This document shows, piece after piece, positions 7,681-16,818 of a stretch of DNA of 64,000 nucleotides. Below the pieces are notes generated by a model, which did no database searches, had not been told where the DNA came from, and saw nothing but the letters and a program-made list of their open reading frames with translations. Each line of letters starts with the position of its first letter. Within the stretch, counting starts at the first letter, position 1. Origin of the DNA: Pseudomonas citrullilanati. Its GTDB lineage: Bacteria > Pseudomonadota > Gammaproteobacteria > Pseudomonadales > Pseudomonadaceae. The translations under genes and the position numbers were made by a program. The stretch covers positions 56,658 through 120,657 of the forward strand of contig NZ_JAUQOP010000014.1 of the NCBI RefSeq assembly GCF_030580855.1. Reading direction: 5' to 3'.

Positions 7681-10600
7681 TTAGTTGGCGAGGAACTCGT
7701 TCACTGACAGCCACCCGCTCGACAGCGGCGGCACCAGCCCCAACGCCGCACTCAGGACGACTGCCTGGGCGAGCGCCATCGATCTTTTCAGGGGGAAACT
7801 TTCGCTCAGTTCCACGCACTTTTCCCGCAGCAGCCGAAGGGCGCTGTCGTTTAATGGCGGGGTCTGGTTCAGGCCTTCGCGCGCGAGGTCCTGGTAGATG
7901 GCCAAGTGGTGGTCGCACAGGTGGGTGATCTTCAGGTCCGCCGTGTCGATGACCCGGGACGGCTCGGTTTCCAGCGTCCACTGGCGCGTGTCCAGGTGGT
8001 AGCTCAGGGCGCCTGGCGAGCCATCCTTGAGCGCCAGGTTGCGCACCTTGAGCACCTTGGCATTCAGCCCGGCCAATTCGCTGGGCAAGTCGGCGTCGGG
8101 ATCGACAGGCGGCCAGAAGTAGCGGCCGTCGAGTGCCTTGACGTACACCGTCTCGAACAGCGCATCGACGGCGTATACCACGCCCCCTTGGGTGATGACC
8201 CGGATCGGGTCGACCAGATCGTCAGGCCCGTAGTCGGGAAGGTGGATGATCGTGCCTGCGAGCTGCAGCCGGTTGGCGGAGAGCTTGATTTCAACCGGGC
8301 CCAGGCGTGTCGCGTCCAGCTCCCAGATCGAGGCGTTCGACAACGGCGCCCGCGCACCGGCCAAGGCGCCCGGGGTCGTCAGGCGCAGGGTCATGCCCGG
8401 GCTCAGGTGCACCAGGTAAGTGGCTCCTTCACCCCGCAGGACCTCGATGCCGGACTGCTCGGACGGGGTGGTGAGCAGGGCACAGCTGGGGCGGGGACCC
8501 AAGTCATGGGGGACGTTGTGGCGGGGCGGCAGGAAGGGATATTGCCGTCGGGTCGGGGTCAGCGACTGTGGCACCGGGGCCGTCCATTGCACCGGGGCTG
8601 CCTGGGTGAGTGTCTCGTCGAGCAGGCGGCCGTAGTCAGGCGAGGGCAGGCTGAGGCGATAGGACGTGCCGTCATTCATCGTCAGCAGGACCACCTGGTG
8701 CGAATCAATGACGGAAAAGACCCGGCGCTGGGAGCCGGCAGCCCGGGCGCTGTAGCGTTCATCCGAGCTGGCCAGGTTCTTGAGCACCAACCGGCGAGTG
8801 CCGAAATACAACGTCAGGCCACATTCGCCGTATTTTATCTGCTGCTCTGGCTCGTGCTGGGTGACGTGGGCGTTGTAGTGGGCCTCGATTCGCGTCAGTT
8901 CGGAGCGGGCGTAGTCCAAGTGAAGGGTGGTGGAGAAGGGGGTTTTCCGTTTGACCGCCAGCGTGGTGGACTCCGCCAGGCGCGAGACGCAGTAGCTGGT
9001 GTCCCGGTCAGGGGCGATGACGTGCTCTTTTCGGCTGTCCAGGAGGAGCGGGTTTCGCGGCGTGCCCTGTTGCACCATGACGCATTCGATGTCGAGGGGG
9101 CGCTCGTTCTCCAGCATGCCTGGCAGATCGGGCAGCAAATGGTAGCCATCCCGGGTCACGAAGGTCAGCTTGTCGTTCTGCAATGTCCTCGGGTAAGCCG
9201 TGCCCCGGTAGACGCCGTTGATGACGACTTCGCGCACGGGCCAATCGTCGGAATCAAAACCGGATGTCACGACCAGGCTGCCGTCGGCGATGTGCCAACG
9301 GTCGATCAGGTCGGCTCGCCAGTCCAGGGCAATCACGCTGTGGCCCATGCCGTCCTCGGTGATCGTTACGCGCCCGGGCTTGTGCGCGATGGCATAGGTG
9401 TCGTCGCCGGGCCCGCCGTCGGCGTTGCGGTTGTTCGCCCCCAGCAGGAACACCTGGTCATCGCCTGCGCCGGCCTCGATCGAATCGTTGCCGCGGGACT
9501 TGATGAGGTTCGAGCCGGCGGAGCCCTTGATGACGTTGGTGCCACCTTCGAGGATCTCCACCTGTTCGATGCTGTCCAGGACGGCATGGCAGGGCTGCGT
9601 GGAGGGCGTTTCGGGGTCGCCGGTGATGAACGAAAGTTGCCCGGCCTCCAGGTCGACGTGGTAGCCGATCCGTCGTTCCTGAGCGTGCCGGGCGCGTCCG
9701 GCCAGGACCAGCGTGTCGCGGCCCTCGCCACCGTCGAGCCGGCTGGGTCCGCGTTCATCCGCGCTGGCCTGCGTGGAACCTTCGAAGATGAAGACGTCGT
9801 CCCTGGCGCCGCCGGTCAGTCGCTTGGTCCCGGCGCCGTAGTGGAAGACGTTGGGCTTGTCCACCGGGCCGACGACCGTGTCGTGACCGTCGCCCAAGTG
9901 CCAGTGGATGGCCTTGTGTCCGGCCGAGCTGCCGATCACCGCGCCGGGCGTATGCACCGTGACGCCGGCCCGGGCGTCGATCGAATCGTCGCTGTCCTTG
10001 ATGCGGGGCCGCACGGTGGTGGCCTGGTAGGGTTCGCCGGTCCACCAGCTCCGGGTGTTGTAGGTCACCTGCTCGAGCTCGACGGTGAATCTCCCGTTCA
10101 CGATGGCCTCGGTGCTGTCTTTCAAGGTGCCTTTGAGCAGGTTCAAGGCATCGGCCTGGCGCCGCCGCTCATGTTCCACGCTGGCCTTGGCGCGCAGGTA
10201 GCGGTCCTGGATGTCGGGGTCGGGGCTGAGGGTCCAGAACGCGAGCCAACCGGTGCGCAGGCGCTCATGGGCGGTCAGCGTGATGTAGTCGTCGATCTCG
10301 TCGACTTCGCGGATTGCCCCCCAGACCTGCGCGCCGACCGCCAGGATCAGCCCGGCGGCCAGGCCCACGGGCCCGGCGGCGGAGAAACCGGCCAGCGCCG
10401 CCGTGCCGATCGCCAGGGTCAGGGTGGCGCTGGTGATGCTCAAGGCGGCGCTGACGTAGTGATCGGTCGCCTGGCGGCCGGTGGCGGAGGCGGCAGCCTT
10501 GAACGAATCGATGGCGGCGATGATGTCGAAAGGCAGGGTCAGTACGCTGGCGATCAAGCCGCTGGCCCGCCCGAGCCCCACGGCGAAAGACGTCCGGGAA

Positions 10601-11391
10601 AACCCGCCGAGTGCACGCTCGCCCGCCTTGATCATTTGGCTGGCTTGTCGGGTCAACGCCGCCTCGACGCCGATCGAGGCCACTTCGCCGGCCACGCTGG
10701 CCCCGTTGAACAGCGTCTGGTAGGCGTCCTTGTTGCGGATCGCGTCCTGCAGGCCCCGCAGGCCGCTGTAGATGCCAAAGGCTTGCAGGCCCAGGCCCGT
10801 CGGAATGAGGAGGCTGCTCTTCGCTCGACTGACCCAACCCAGGCTGATCGGCGCCAGCGCCTCGAGCTGGATTTTCTGCGCGGCGCCGAGGAGTTTTTCC
10901 AGCGAGCCTCGATACCCCTTCGATTCGACGGACGCCCCGGACGCGACCTTCAACAACGGCGGCGCCGTGGGCGAGCGTTGCGTCGCCAGTTCGAACAGCA
11001 AGGTGGTTAGCCGATAGTCGTCGGCGTCGGTCGTGAGGCTTAGCCGGGTCTCGATGTCAGCGGCGTCGAGCTGCAGGGCATCCAGGAAGAAACGATTGGG
11101 GCGGTGGAAAAAGGTGTTTTCCCCGGTGAGCGGATGGCCGTCGATCGTGGCGCCCAAGCCATCCAGGGCGACGCGGGTCACCGTGCTGGCGCCGATCGGC
11201 AGTGGGCCATGCAGCTTGTCCACGACGTCGAGCCGGGCCCGCCTGTGCCGGTGTTCCGGGCTCTGCCGCGCAGGGTCGGCGGTCTCGAAGGCGAGGGTGT
11301 CGGCCGTGTGGGCGGTGGTGGGGGCGTCGAGTTCCGTGACGATCACGGACGGTGGGAGGGTTGGAAAAGCGCGATGGAAAACCTGGGCCAT
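7681..11391 (-). CDS. Large RTX-repeat protein with a pore-like hydrophobic region (toxin-like)
   Basis: 1236 residues without a signal peptide. Residues about 255-360 hold several long hydrophobic helices rich in Ala and Gly (ASGLIASVLTLPFDIIAAID, 276-295; TLAIGTAALAGFSAAGPVG, 325-343), as in the membrane-inserting parts of Mcf/FitD- and TcdA-type toxins. Residues about 498-560 and 615-670 carry glycine/aspartate-rich nonapeptide-like repeats (GDGHDTVVG, GGEGRDTLVL, GAGDDQVFLL, GGPGDDTYAI), the calcium-binding RTX pattern. Some 560 residues beyond these are unassigned. RTX proteins usually leave by type I secretion, but no HlyB/HlyD-type or acyltransferase gene is nearby. A toxin role is inference from domain layout. 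Confidence 0.6.
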   Translation of the reverse strand: MAQVFHRAFPTLPPSVIVTELDAPTTAHTADTLAFETADPARQSPEHRHRRARLDVVDKLHGPLPIGASTVTRVALDGLGATIDGHPLTGENTFFHRPNRFFLDALQLDAADIETRLSLTTDADDYRLTTLLFELATQRSPTAPPLLKVASGASVESKGYRGSLEKLLGAAQKIQLEALAPISLGWVSRAKSSLLIPTGLGLQAFGIYSGLRGLQDAIRNKDAYQTLFNGASVAGEVASIGVEAALTRQASQMIKAGERALGGFSRTSFAVGLGRASGLIASVLTLPFDIIAAIDSFKAAASATGRQATDHYVSAALSITSATLTLAIGTAALAGFSAAGPVGLAAGLILAVGAQVWGAIREVDEIDDYITLTAHERLRTGWLAFWTLSPDPDIQDRYLRAKASVEHERRRQADALNLLKGTLKDSTEAIVNGRFTVELEQVTYNTRSWWTGEPYQATTVRPRIKDSDDSIDARAGVTVHTPGAVIGSSAGHKAIHWHLGDGHDTVVGPVDKPNVFHYGAGTKRLTGGARDDVFIFEGSTQASADERGPSRLDGGEGRDTLVLAGRARHAQERRIGYHVDLEAGQLSFITGDPETPSTQPCHAVLDSIEQVEILEGGTNVIKGSAGSNLIKSRGNDSIEAGAGDDQVFLLGANNRNADGGPGDDTYAIAHKPGRVTITEDGMGHSVIALDWRADLIDRWHIADGSLVVTSGFDSDDWPVREVVINGVYRGTAYPRTLQNDKLTFVTRDGYHLLPDLPGMLENERPLDIECVMVQQGTPRNPLLLDSRKEHVIAPDRDTSYCVSRLAESTTLAVKRKTPFSTTLHLDYARSELTRIEAHYNAHVTQHEPEQQIKYGECGLTLYFGTRRLVLKNLASSDERYSARAAGSQRRVFSVIDSHQVVLLTMNDGTSYRLSLPSPDYGRLLDETLTQAAPVQWTAPVPQSLTPTRRQYPFLPPRHNVPHDLGPRPSCALLTTPSEQSGIEVLRGEGATYLVHLSPGMTLRLTTPGALAGARAPLSNASIWELDATRLGPVEIKLSANRLQLAGTIIHLPDYGPDDLVDPIRVITQGGVVYAVDALFETVYVKALDGRYFWPPVDPDADLPSELAGLNAKVLKVRNLALKDGSPGALSYHLDTRQWTLETEPSRVIDTADLKITHLCDHHLAIYQDLAREGLNQTPPLNDSALRLLREKCVELSESFPLKRSMALAQAVVLSAALGLVPPLSSGWLSVNEFLAN

Positions 11392-11495
11392 GATGAACGT
11401 CCTTGTTCAACGATGTTAGAGAGGCCCCTATGTAAGGTGTTTTCCGGGTGGCTGTATATCGATCCGTTGTTGCCGCGTTTTGCGCCAGGCCCGAC

Positions 11496-12125
11496 TCAAT
11501 GGGTGGACAGCAACGAGGCCGCACCCGCGCCGCCGAACAGCCCGGCGCTGATGCGGTTGAACCAGCTTTGGCCCTTGCCGGTGCGCAGGTAGCGCGCCGC
11601 GCCGTGGGCACCCAGGCCGTAGGCCAGCTTGCACAGCAGGTCGAGCACGGTCCAGGTGGCGATCATGATCGCCAGTTGCGGCAGAAACGCTTGTTCGGCG
11701 CTCAGGAACTGCGGCAGGAATGCGGCGAAGAACAGGATGTCTTTCGGGTTGCTGGCGCCCAATACGAACGCCCGGCCGAACAGCGCACGAAAGCGTGGGA
11801 CGGCGGCCGCCTGGGGCACCTCGGCGCCCCGGGACGGTTGCCGCGACTGCTGCCAGCTCTGCCAGGCCAGGTAGAACAGGTACAGCGCGCCGACGATCTT
11901 CAGGGCGCTGAACACCTGTTCCGAGGCCAGCAACAATGCACCGAGCCCCAGCGCCGAGGCGCTCAGCAGGCAGATCGAGGCGATCACTCCGCCGAGGAAC
12001 GCCGGGTACGACCGACGCAGGCCGTAGTTCAGGCTGTTGCCGATCATCAACAGCGACAGGGGGCCGGGGATGAGGATCACCACCAAGGCGGCGCCGCTGA
12101 ACAACAGCCAGGTTTCCAGATTCAT
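11496..12125 (-). CDS. LysE/RhtB-family amino-acid exporter
   Basis: A 209-residue inner-membrane protein with about six hydrophobic helices. The N-terminal segment has the LysE/RhtB signature (PGPLSLLMIGNSL, 21-33), followed by GASNPKDILFF in the middle. Family members export amino acids or homoserine lactones; substrate unknown. The start at 12125 is set by CAGGAG seven bases upstream. It follows the purine permease on the same strand, but a terminator hairpin separates them. Confidence 0.88.
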   Translation of the reverse strand: MNLETWLLFSGAALVVILIPGPLSLLMIGNSLNYGLRRSYPAFLGGVIASICLLSASALGLGALLLASEQVFSALKIVGALYLFYLAWQSWQQSRQPSRGAEVPQAAAVPRFRALFGRAFVLGASNPKDILFFAAFLPQFLSAEQAFLPQLAIMIATWTVLDLLCKLAYGLGAHGAARYLRTGKGQSWFNRISAGLFGGAGAASLLSTH

Positions 12126-12144
12126 TGCTTTGCTCCTGATGGAC

Positions 12145-12169
12145 AAAAGCCTCACCCAAGGGGTGAGGC
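12145..12169 (-). terminator. Terminator after the purine permease
   Basis: On the minus strand GCCTCACCC-CTT-GGGTGAGGC followed by TTTTG, between the permease stop and the LysE-family start. Confidence 0.8.
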
Positions 12170-12187
12170 GGGTGGATACGGTGTCGC

Positions 12188-13537
12188 CTACAAGAAGATG
12201 AACTTGGCGATGAAGATCGCGCAGAGCACCCACAGGCTGACGGAGACTTCCTTGTGTTTACCGGTGCCGGCCTTGAGCACCACGTAGGTGATGAACCCCA
12301 GGGCGATACCGTCGGCGACCGAAAAGGTCAGCGGCATCATGATCGCCGTGACGATGGCCGGGATGCTTTCGGTCAACTCGTCCCACTCGATATGGGCCAT
12401 GCCACCCATCATCAGCATGGCCACGTAGATCAAGGCACCGGCCGTGGCATAGGCCGGGATCATGCCGGCCAGCGGTGCGAAGAACATGGCGGCAATGAAT
12501 AGCACACCGACGGTCACGGCGGTAAGCCCCGTGCGCCCGCCCGCCGCGACACCGGCGGCGCTTTCCACGTAGCTGGTCACTGGCGGCACGCCGACCATGG
12601 CGCCGAAGACGCTGGAGGCGCTGTCGGCCTTGAGGGCGCGGGACAGGTTCTCGATCTTGCCGTCGGCCTTCACCAGGCCGGCGCGCTGGGCCACGCCCAT
12701 CAGGGTCCCGGCGGTGTCGAACATGTGCACGAAGAGGAAGGCCAGCACTACGCTGATCATGCTGATGTTGAACACGCCGGCCACGTCCATCGCCATCCAG
12801 GTCGGCGCCAGGCTTGGCGGTGTCGACATCACCCCGTTGTAATGCACCAGTCCCAGGCCCCAGCCGGCCAGGGTCACGGCGATGATGCTGATCAGGATCG
12901 CGCCGAACACCCGGTGGTAGCTGAGCACGGCGATCATCAGGAAGCACACGGCGGCCAACAACGGCCCGGGTTCACGCAGCGAACCGAGCCTGATCAGTGT
13001 CGCCGGGCTGTCGACGACGATCCCGGCGGTTTTCAGGCCGATCAGCCCGAGGAACAGCCCGACCCCGGCGCCCATGGCAAACCGCAGGCTCACCGGAATG
13101 CTGTTGAGCAGCCACTCGCGCACCCGCGACAGGGTCAGGAACATGAACAGCACGCCGGAGATGAACACCGCGCCCAACGCGGTCTCCCAGTTGTAGCCCA
13201 TGGTGCCGACCACGGTGTAGGTGAAGAACGCGTTCAAGCCCATGCCCGGCGCCAGGCCCACCGGCCAGTTGGCGTACAGGCCCATCAACAGGCAACCCAG
13301 GGCGGCGGCGATGCAGGTGGCGACGAAGGCGGCGCCGTGGTCGATGCCGGCGTCGGCCATGATGTTGGGGTTGACGAAGATGATGTAGGCCATGGTGATG
13401 AAGGTCGTCAGGCCGGCGATCAATTCGGTCTTCACCGTGGTGCCATGCACGCTGAGTTTGAAGATGCGCTCCAGCCAGCCACTGCGTGAGGGCGGCGAAA
13501 GGTCCAGCGTCTGGGCTTCGGGTTTGCGGCTTTCCAC
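12188..13537 (-). CDS. NCS2-family purine permease, AzgA/PbuG type
   Basis: A 449-residue inner-membrane transporter with 12-14 hydrophobic segments. The N-terminal TELIAGLTTFITMAYIIFVN (38-57) and the SYVESAAGVAAGGRTGLTAV segment are characteristic of the AzgA/GhxP/PbuG branch, which imports adenine, guanine or hypoxanthine by proton symport. The start is GTG with GAGGAG eight bases upstream. The TTGTATACAA palindrome 139 bases before the start and an AANAANAA motif in the leader tie it to the purine regulon. Adenine versus guanine/hypoxanthine cannot be settled from sequence alone. Confidence 0.93.
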   Translation of the reverse strand: MESRKPEAQTLDLSPPSRSGWLERIFKLSVHGTTVKTELIAGLTTFITMAYIIFVNPNIMADAGIDHGAAFVATCIAAALGCLLMGLYANWPVGLAPGMGLNAFFTYTVVGTMGYNWETALGAVFISGVLFMFLTLSRVREWLLNSIPVSLRFAMGAGVGLFLGLIGLKTAGIVVDSPATLIRLGSLREPGPLLAAVCFLMIAVLSYHRVFGAILISIIAVTLAGWGLGLVHYNGVMSTPPSLAPTWMAMDVAGVFNISMISVVLAFLFVHMFDTAGTLMGVAQRAGLVKADGKIENLSRALKADSASSVFGAMVGVPPVTSYVESAAGVAAGGRTGLTAVTVGVLFIAAMFFAPLAGMIPAYATAGALIYVAMLMMGGMAHIEWDELTESIPAIVTAIMMPLTFSVADGIALGFITYVVLKAGTGKHKEVSVSLWVLCAIFIAKFIFL

Positions 13538-13558
13538 AGCGAGTACTCCTCAAGAGTT

Positions 13559-13569
13559 TTATTGTTATT
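13559..13569 (-). promoter_or_regulatory. AANAANAA motif in the purine-permease leader
   Basis: On the minus strand AATAACAATAA holds two overlapping matches to AANAANAA, 8-10 bases upstream of the GAGGAG ribosome site. Hfq/Crc-type translational control is inferred. Confidence 0.45.
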
Positions 13570-13675
13570 TCCAGCGCCGCACGCCCTGAGGCTGATTGCG
13601 AGGCTTTGAGGCAGGTAAGGCTGGCGACGTTTGTTGACCTATTGGTCAGGAACTCGCACGAAGCGAATTATGCTT

Positions 13676-13685
13676 TTGTATACAA
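13676..13685. promoter_or_regulatory. TTGTATACAA palindrome upstream of the purine permease
   Basis: A perfect copy of the palindrome seen before puuE, gcl and glcG. The 334-base gap 13538-13871 contains this site, the permease leader and a REP doublet, and no gene. Confidence 0.65.
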
Positions 13686-13759
13686 ATAAAGCAAATAATG
13701 TTTTCTGTGTTGTCGACGAAATGTCCGGCGATAGGGCTATATCGAGCTTGAGGGCGTTA

Positions 13760-13838
13760 TCACGAGCAAGCTTTGCTCCCACAGAGGGGCGCGGTGCTCA
13801 ATGAGTATGATTGTGGGAGCAAGGCTTGCCCGCGATAG
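13760..13838. repeat. REP doublet
   Basis: Two inverted REP units (CACGAGCAAGCTTTGCTCCC and, after 27 bases, GTGGGAGCAAGGCTTGCCCG) between the permease promoter and the MarR-family gene. Confidence 0.8.
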
Positions 13839-13871
13839 CGATAGTCCTGGCGCCGCAAACCTTGCCGAAGC

Positions 13872-14318
13872 TCAGTCAACAGTCACTTGACCCTTGCCCA
13901 ACCCCAGGTTCACCGCCAACCACCCATCCACCGCCGCCTCCCCGGCCTCGGCAAACACCCGCTCCAGCAGTTTCACCTGCTCGCGGCGCAACGCCTGCTC
14001 GAACCGCGCCCCTTCCTCGGTCAGTTCCAACAGGCGCTTACGCTTGTCGGTCTCGGACGCGACGCTGTTCACCAAATGCATTTCCATCAACTGTCGCAAC
14101 GGCATGTTCAGTGCCTGCTTGCTCACCCCGAGCAGCGCCAGCAACTCCTTCACGCTCAACGACGGATAACGGGCGATAAAAAAGACGATGCGCTGGTGCA
14201 CCCGGCTCAGGCCGCGACGCTCGAGCATTTCATCGGCCTTGGCGGTGAACGCCTGGTAACCGAAGAAGAACGCTTCCATGGCCATTTGCTGGGAAGTCGG
14301 GTTTTTAAGGTCAAGCAT
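13872..14318 (-). CDS. MarR-family transcriptional regulator
   Basis: 148 residues with a winged helix-turn-helix: LSVKELLALLGVSKQALNMP (about 54-73) is the recognition region and ETDKRKRLLELTEEG the beta wing. MarR proteins are dimeric repressors released by small ligands. It is divergent from an aminotransferase gene with an 83-base gap that contains a palindrome, so it probably controls that gene and itself. The ribosome site before the ATG at 14318 is weak; an internal ATG eleven codons on is possible. Confidence 0.88.
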   Translation of the reverse strand: MLDLKNPTSQQMAMEAFFFGYQAFTAKADEMLERRGLSRVHQRIVFFIARYPSLSVKELLALLGVSKQALNMPLRQLMEMHLVNSVASETDKRKRLLELTEEGARFEQALRREQVKLLERVFAEAGEAAVDGWLAVNLGLGKGQVTVD

Positions 14319-14351
14319 ATTGACGTATCCAGAAAGGTCGGAGTAATTTCG

Positions 14352-14366
14352 GTCAACCAGTTTGAC
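14352..14366. promoter_or_regulatory. GTCAA-N5-TTGAC palindrome, candidate MarR operator
   Basis: GTCAACCAGTTTGAC lies in the short divergent gap between the MarR-family gene and the aminotransferase. Position and symmetry suggest an operator for the regulator; not demonstrable from sequence alone. Confidence 0.45.
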
Positions 14367-14401
14367 TCATTTCTCCAGCGACCGGCTACAGGTGACCTTC
14401 C

Positions 14402-15568
14402 ATGGCTTTTTCCGAACGTGTCTCGCGCCTCAAAAGCTCCTTGATTCGAGAAATCCTCGCTGCGGCGCAGCGCCCCGAGGTGATGTCGTTCGCCGGTGGC
14501 CTGCCGGCCGAAACCATGCTGCCCAAGGTGGATTGGACGGACATGCCGTTGACCATGGGCCAATACGGCATGAGCGAAGGCGAACCGGCGCTGCGCGAAG
14601 CCTTGGCGGCGCAGGCGCGCTCGTTGGGCCTGGCCTGCGAGGCAAGCCAGGTGCTGGTAGTCAGCGGCTCCCAGCAAACCCTCGACCTCACGGCCAAATT
14701 ACACATCGACGTCGGTACCGAGATACTGCTGGAAGCGCCGACGTACCTGGCGGCGTTGCAGATTTTCCAGTTGTTCGGCGCCAACTGCCTCACCGTGCCC
14801 CTGGAGGCCGATGGCCCGGACCTGCACGCGCTGCGAACTCGCCTGGAACGGCATCGGCCCGCGTTCATCTACTTGATCCCGACGTTCCAGAACCCGTCGG
14901 CGGTGCGCTACAGCGAGGCCAAGCGCGATGCGGTGGCGGCGCTGCTGGACGAGTTTGGCGTGACCCTGGTCGAGGACGAGCCGTACCGTGAGCTGACCTT
15001 CGACGGCGCCAGCGCCACGCCGATCGCCAGTCGCTTGAAGAAGGCCAGTTGGATCTACACCGGCACCGTGTCGAAAACCCTGTTGCCGGGGCTACGGGTG
15101 GGCTACCTGATTGCCAGCCCGGACCTGTTCCCGCACTTGCTGCGGCTCAAGCAATCGGCCGACCTGCACACCAATCGCATCGGCCAATGGCAGGCCATGC
15201 AATGGATTGGCACCGAGCAGTACCGCCATCATTTGAGCGAGCTGAGGGACTTCTACCGGGAGCGTCGCGATCGGTTCGAGGCGGCGCTGCGCACGCATTT
15301 TTCCGACATCGCCGAATGGAACGTGCCCCAGGGCGGGCTGTTTTTCTGGCTGACCCTCAAGCAACCGCTGGACACCCGCACCTTGCTCGCCACCGCGCTG
15401 GCGGCCGATGTGGCGTTTATGCCGGGGGAGCCGTTCTTCCCCGAGCCCGACCAGCATCCTGGGCACCTGCGGTTGAATTTCAGCCACATCGCCCCGGCGC
15501 GACTGGACGAAGGGCTCAAGCGATTGGCGGGGGTGGTGCGGGCGGCGTTGGCGGCAAAGGCAGCTTGA
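14402..15568 (+). CDS. PLP-dependent class I/II aminotransferase
   Basis: 388 residues of the fold-type I aminotransferase family, closest in pattern to 2-aminoadipate/MocR-type transaminases but without the DNA-binding domain. Visible PLP residues are Asn164 in PTFQNPS, Asp192 in EDEPY, Lys225 in TVSKTLLPG (Schiff base) and the Arg of GLRVGY at about 232. The amino donor cannot be inferred. It is divergent from the MarR-family gene. Confidence 0.9.
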   Translation: MAFSERVSRLKSSLIREILAAAQRPEVMSFAGGLPAETMLPKVDWTDMPLTMGQYGMSEGEPALREALAAQARSLGLACEASQVLVVSGSQQTLDLTAKLHIDVGTEILLEAPTYLAALQIFQLFGANCLTVPLEADGPDLHALRTRLERHRPAFIYLIPTFQNPSAVRYSEAKRDAVAALLDEFGVTLVEDEPYRELTFDGASATPIASRLKKASWIYTGTVSKTLLPGLRVGYLIASPDLFPHLLRLKQSADLHTNRIGQWQAMQWIGTEQYRHHLSELRDFYRERRDRFEAALRTHFSDIAEWNVPQGGLFFWLTLKQPLDTRTLLATALAADVAFMPGEPFFPEPDQHPGHLRLNFSHIAPARLDEGLKRLAGVVRAALAAKAA

Positions 15569-15596
15569 TGGCAGGGGGCTTTGCGGTGGCTGTCCG

Positions 15597-15701
15597 GGCC
15601 CCATGGCGAACAAGCTCGGCTCCCACGGTGGGCCTTGGTGAACGCTGGATTTGTATCCACCACGGTCCCCTGTGGGAGCCGAGCTTGCTCGCGATGGGGC
15701 C
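15597..15701. repeat. REP doublet
   Basis: GGCCCCATGGCGAACAAGCT and its inverted mate AGCTTGCTCGCGATGGGGCC, ending in GGCTCCCAC/GTGGGAGCC, between two convergent genes. Confidence 0.85.
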
Positions 15702-15722
15702 AGTCGTCACACCAGAAAACTA

Positions 15723-16094
15723 TCAGGCTGCCGAGAAGCGCTTATCCAGATACTCGATGATCACCTTGGACTCATACATCCAGGTGGTCTCGCCATTCTC
15801 TTCGATACGCAGGCACGGCACCTTGATCTTGCCACCTTGCTCCAGCAGCGCCTGGCGATCCTGCGCGTTGTTCTTCGCATCGCGCAGCGCCACCGGCACG
15901 TTGAGGCGGCGCAGGGTGCGGCGGGTCTTCACGCAGAACGGGCAGGCGTGGAACTGATACAGCGTCAAGCCGCGGGCCGCCTGGTCGACTTGCGCCTGGG
16001 CGGCGGCCGGGCGTTGTTTCTTGCCGGGACGGGTGAGGAAGTCGATGAGGATGATCAGTTGGCCCAGGCCAACTCGAAGCGCTTTGACGATCAC
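15723..16094 (-). CDS. Glutaredoxin-like thioredoxin-fold protein
   Basis: 123 residues. A hydrophobic N-terminal helix (about 7-21, LRVGLGQLIILIDFL) suggests membrane attachment. A basic linker leads to a glutaredoxin domain with redox motif CPFC at 51-54 and the cis-proline strand KVPCLRI (91-97). The start chosen is the GTG at 16094. The frame is open to an ATG at 16187, but that ATG lies in the folE terminator and would code for the terminator hairpin. Probably a thiol-disulfide or glutathione-linked reductase. Confidence 0.82.
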   Translation of the reverse strand: MIVKALRVGLGQLIILIDFLTRPGKKQRPAAAQAQVDQAARGLTLYQFHACPFCVKTRRTLRRLNVPVALRDAKNNAQDRQALLEQGGKIKVPCLRIEENGETTWMYESKVIIEYLDKRFSAA

Positions 16095-16151
16095 GGTATA
16101 GGTCTCGCGATACGGGAAGAGGGCGCGCAGCTTACCTGATTTTTCCCGGGC

Positions 16152-16181
16152 GAAAAAAAACCGGCGATCGATGCCGGTTTT
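16152..16181 (-). terminator. Terminator after folE
   Basis: On the minus strand AACCGGC-ATCGATC-GCCGGTT followed by a run of T, directly after the folE stop. Confidence 0.9.
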
Positions 16182-16195
16182 CTTCATGGGACGGT

Positions 16196-16741
16196 TTACT
16201 TGATGAGGCTGAGGAATTCCATGCGGGTCGCCGCATTTTCACGGAACTCGCCGAGCATCACCGAGGTGATCATCGAGGAATTCTGCTTTTCCACACCGCG
16301 CATCATCATGCACATGTGCTTGGCCTCGATCACCACCGCCACGCCCAGGGCGCCGGTCACCTGCTGGATCGCGTCGGCGATCTGGCGGCTGAGGTTTTCC
16401 TGGATCTGCAGGCGACGTGCGTACATGTCGACGATGCGCGCGACCTTCGACAACCCCAGCACCTTGCCGCTCGGGATGTAGGCGACATGGGCCTTGCCGA
16501 TGAAAGGCAGCAGGTGGTGTTCGCACAGCGAGTACAACTCGATGTCCTTGACCAGCACCATTTCGCTGTTGTCAGAGCTGAACAGGGCACCGTTGGTGAC
16601 CTCTTCCAGGGTCTGCTCGTAGCCGCGGCAGAGGTACTGCATGGCCTTGGCAGCGCGCTTGGGCGTGTCGAGCAGGCCCTCGCGGGAGACGTCCTCGCCC
16701 AATTGGCCGAGAATCGCGGTGTAATTCTGTTCCAGAGACAT
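16196..16741 (-). CDS. folE: GTP cyclohydrolase I (type IA)
   Basis: Converts GTP to dihydroneopterin triphosphate, the first step of tetrahydrofolate synthesis. 181 residues of normal length. The zinc site is complete: Cys73 and His76 in CEHHLLPF, and Cys144 in KHMCMMMRG. The [11 protein letters not shown] (24-34) and [17 protein letters not shown] (96-112) segments also match. The presence of the zinc Cys residues marks the zinc-dependent form. It has its own strong terminator. Confidence 0.96.
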   Translation of the reverse strand: MSLEQNYTAILGQLGEDVSREGLLDTPKRAAKAMQYLCRGYEQTLEEVTNGALFSSDNSEMVLVKDIELYSLCEHHLLPFIGKAHVAYIPSGKVLGLSKVARIVDMYARRLQIQENLSRQIADAIQQVTGALGVAVVIEAKHMCMMMRGVEKQNSSMITSVMLGEFRENAATRMEFLSLIK

Positions 16742-16818
16742 GAAACTACCTGTGGGATTTTACGCAAAGAGCAAGGGTACGGTGGCGGACACGGCGCTGC
16801 AAGCTCGGCAAGCGAGGG

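Noticed and set aside
7906..11010. Open frame of 1034 codons on the plus strand opposite the RTX-type gene
   Set aside because: Antisense shadow caused by high-GC third positions. The translation is a low-complexity Gly/Val/Asp/Gln/Arg mix without motifs, whereas the minus-strand product has clear helices and RTX repeats.
15723..16187. Glutaredoxin-like gene starting at the ATG at 16187
   Set aside because: That ATG and the next codons are the folE terminator hairpin; homology and hydrophobic helix begin at the GTG at 16094.
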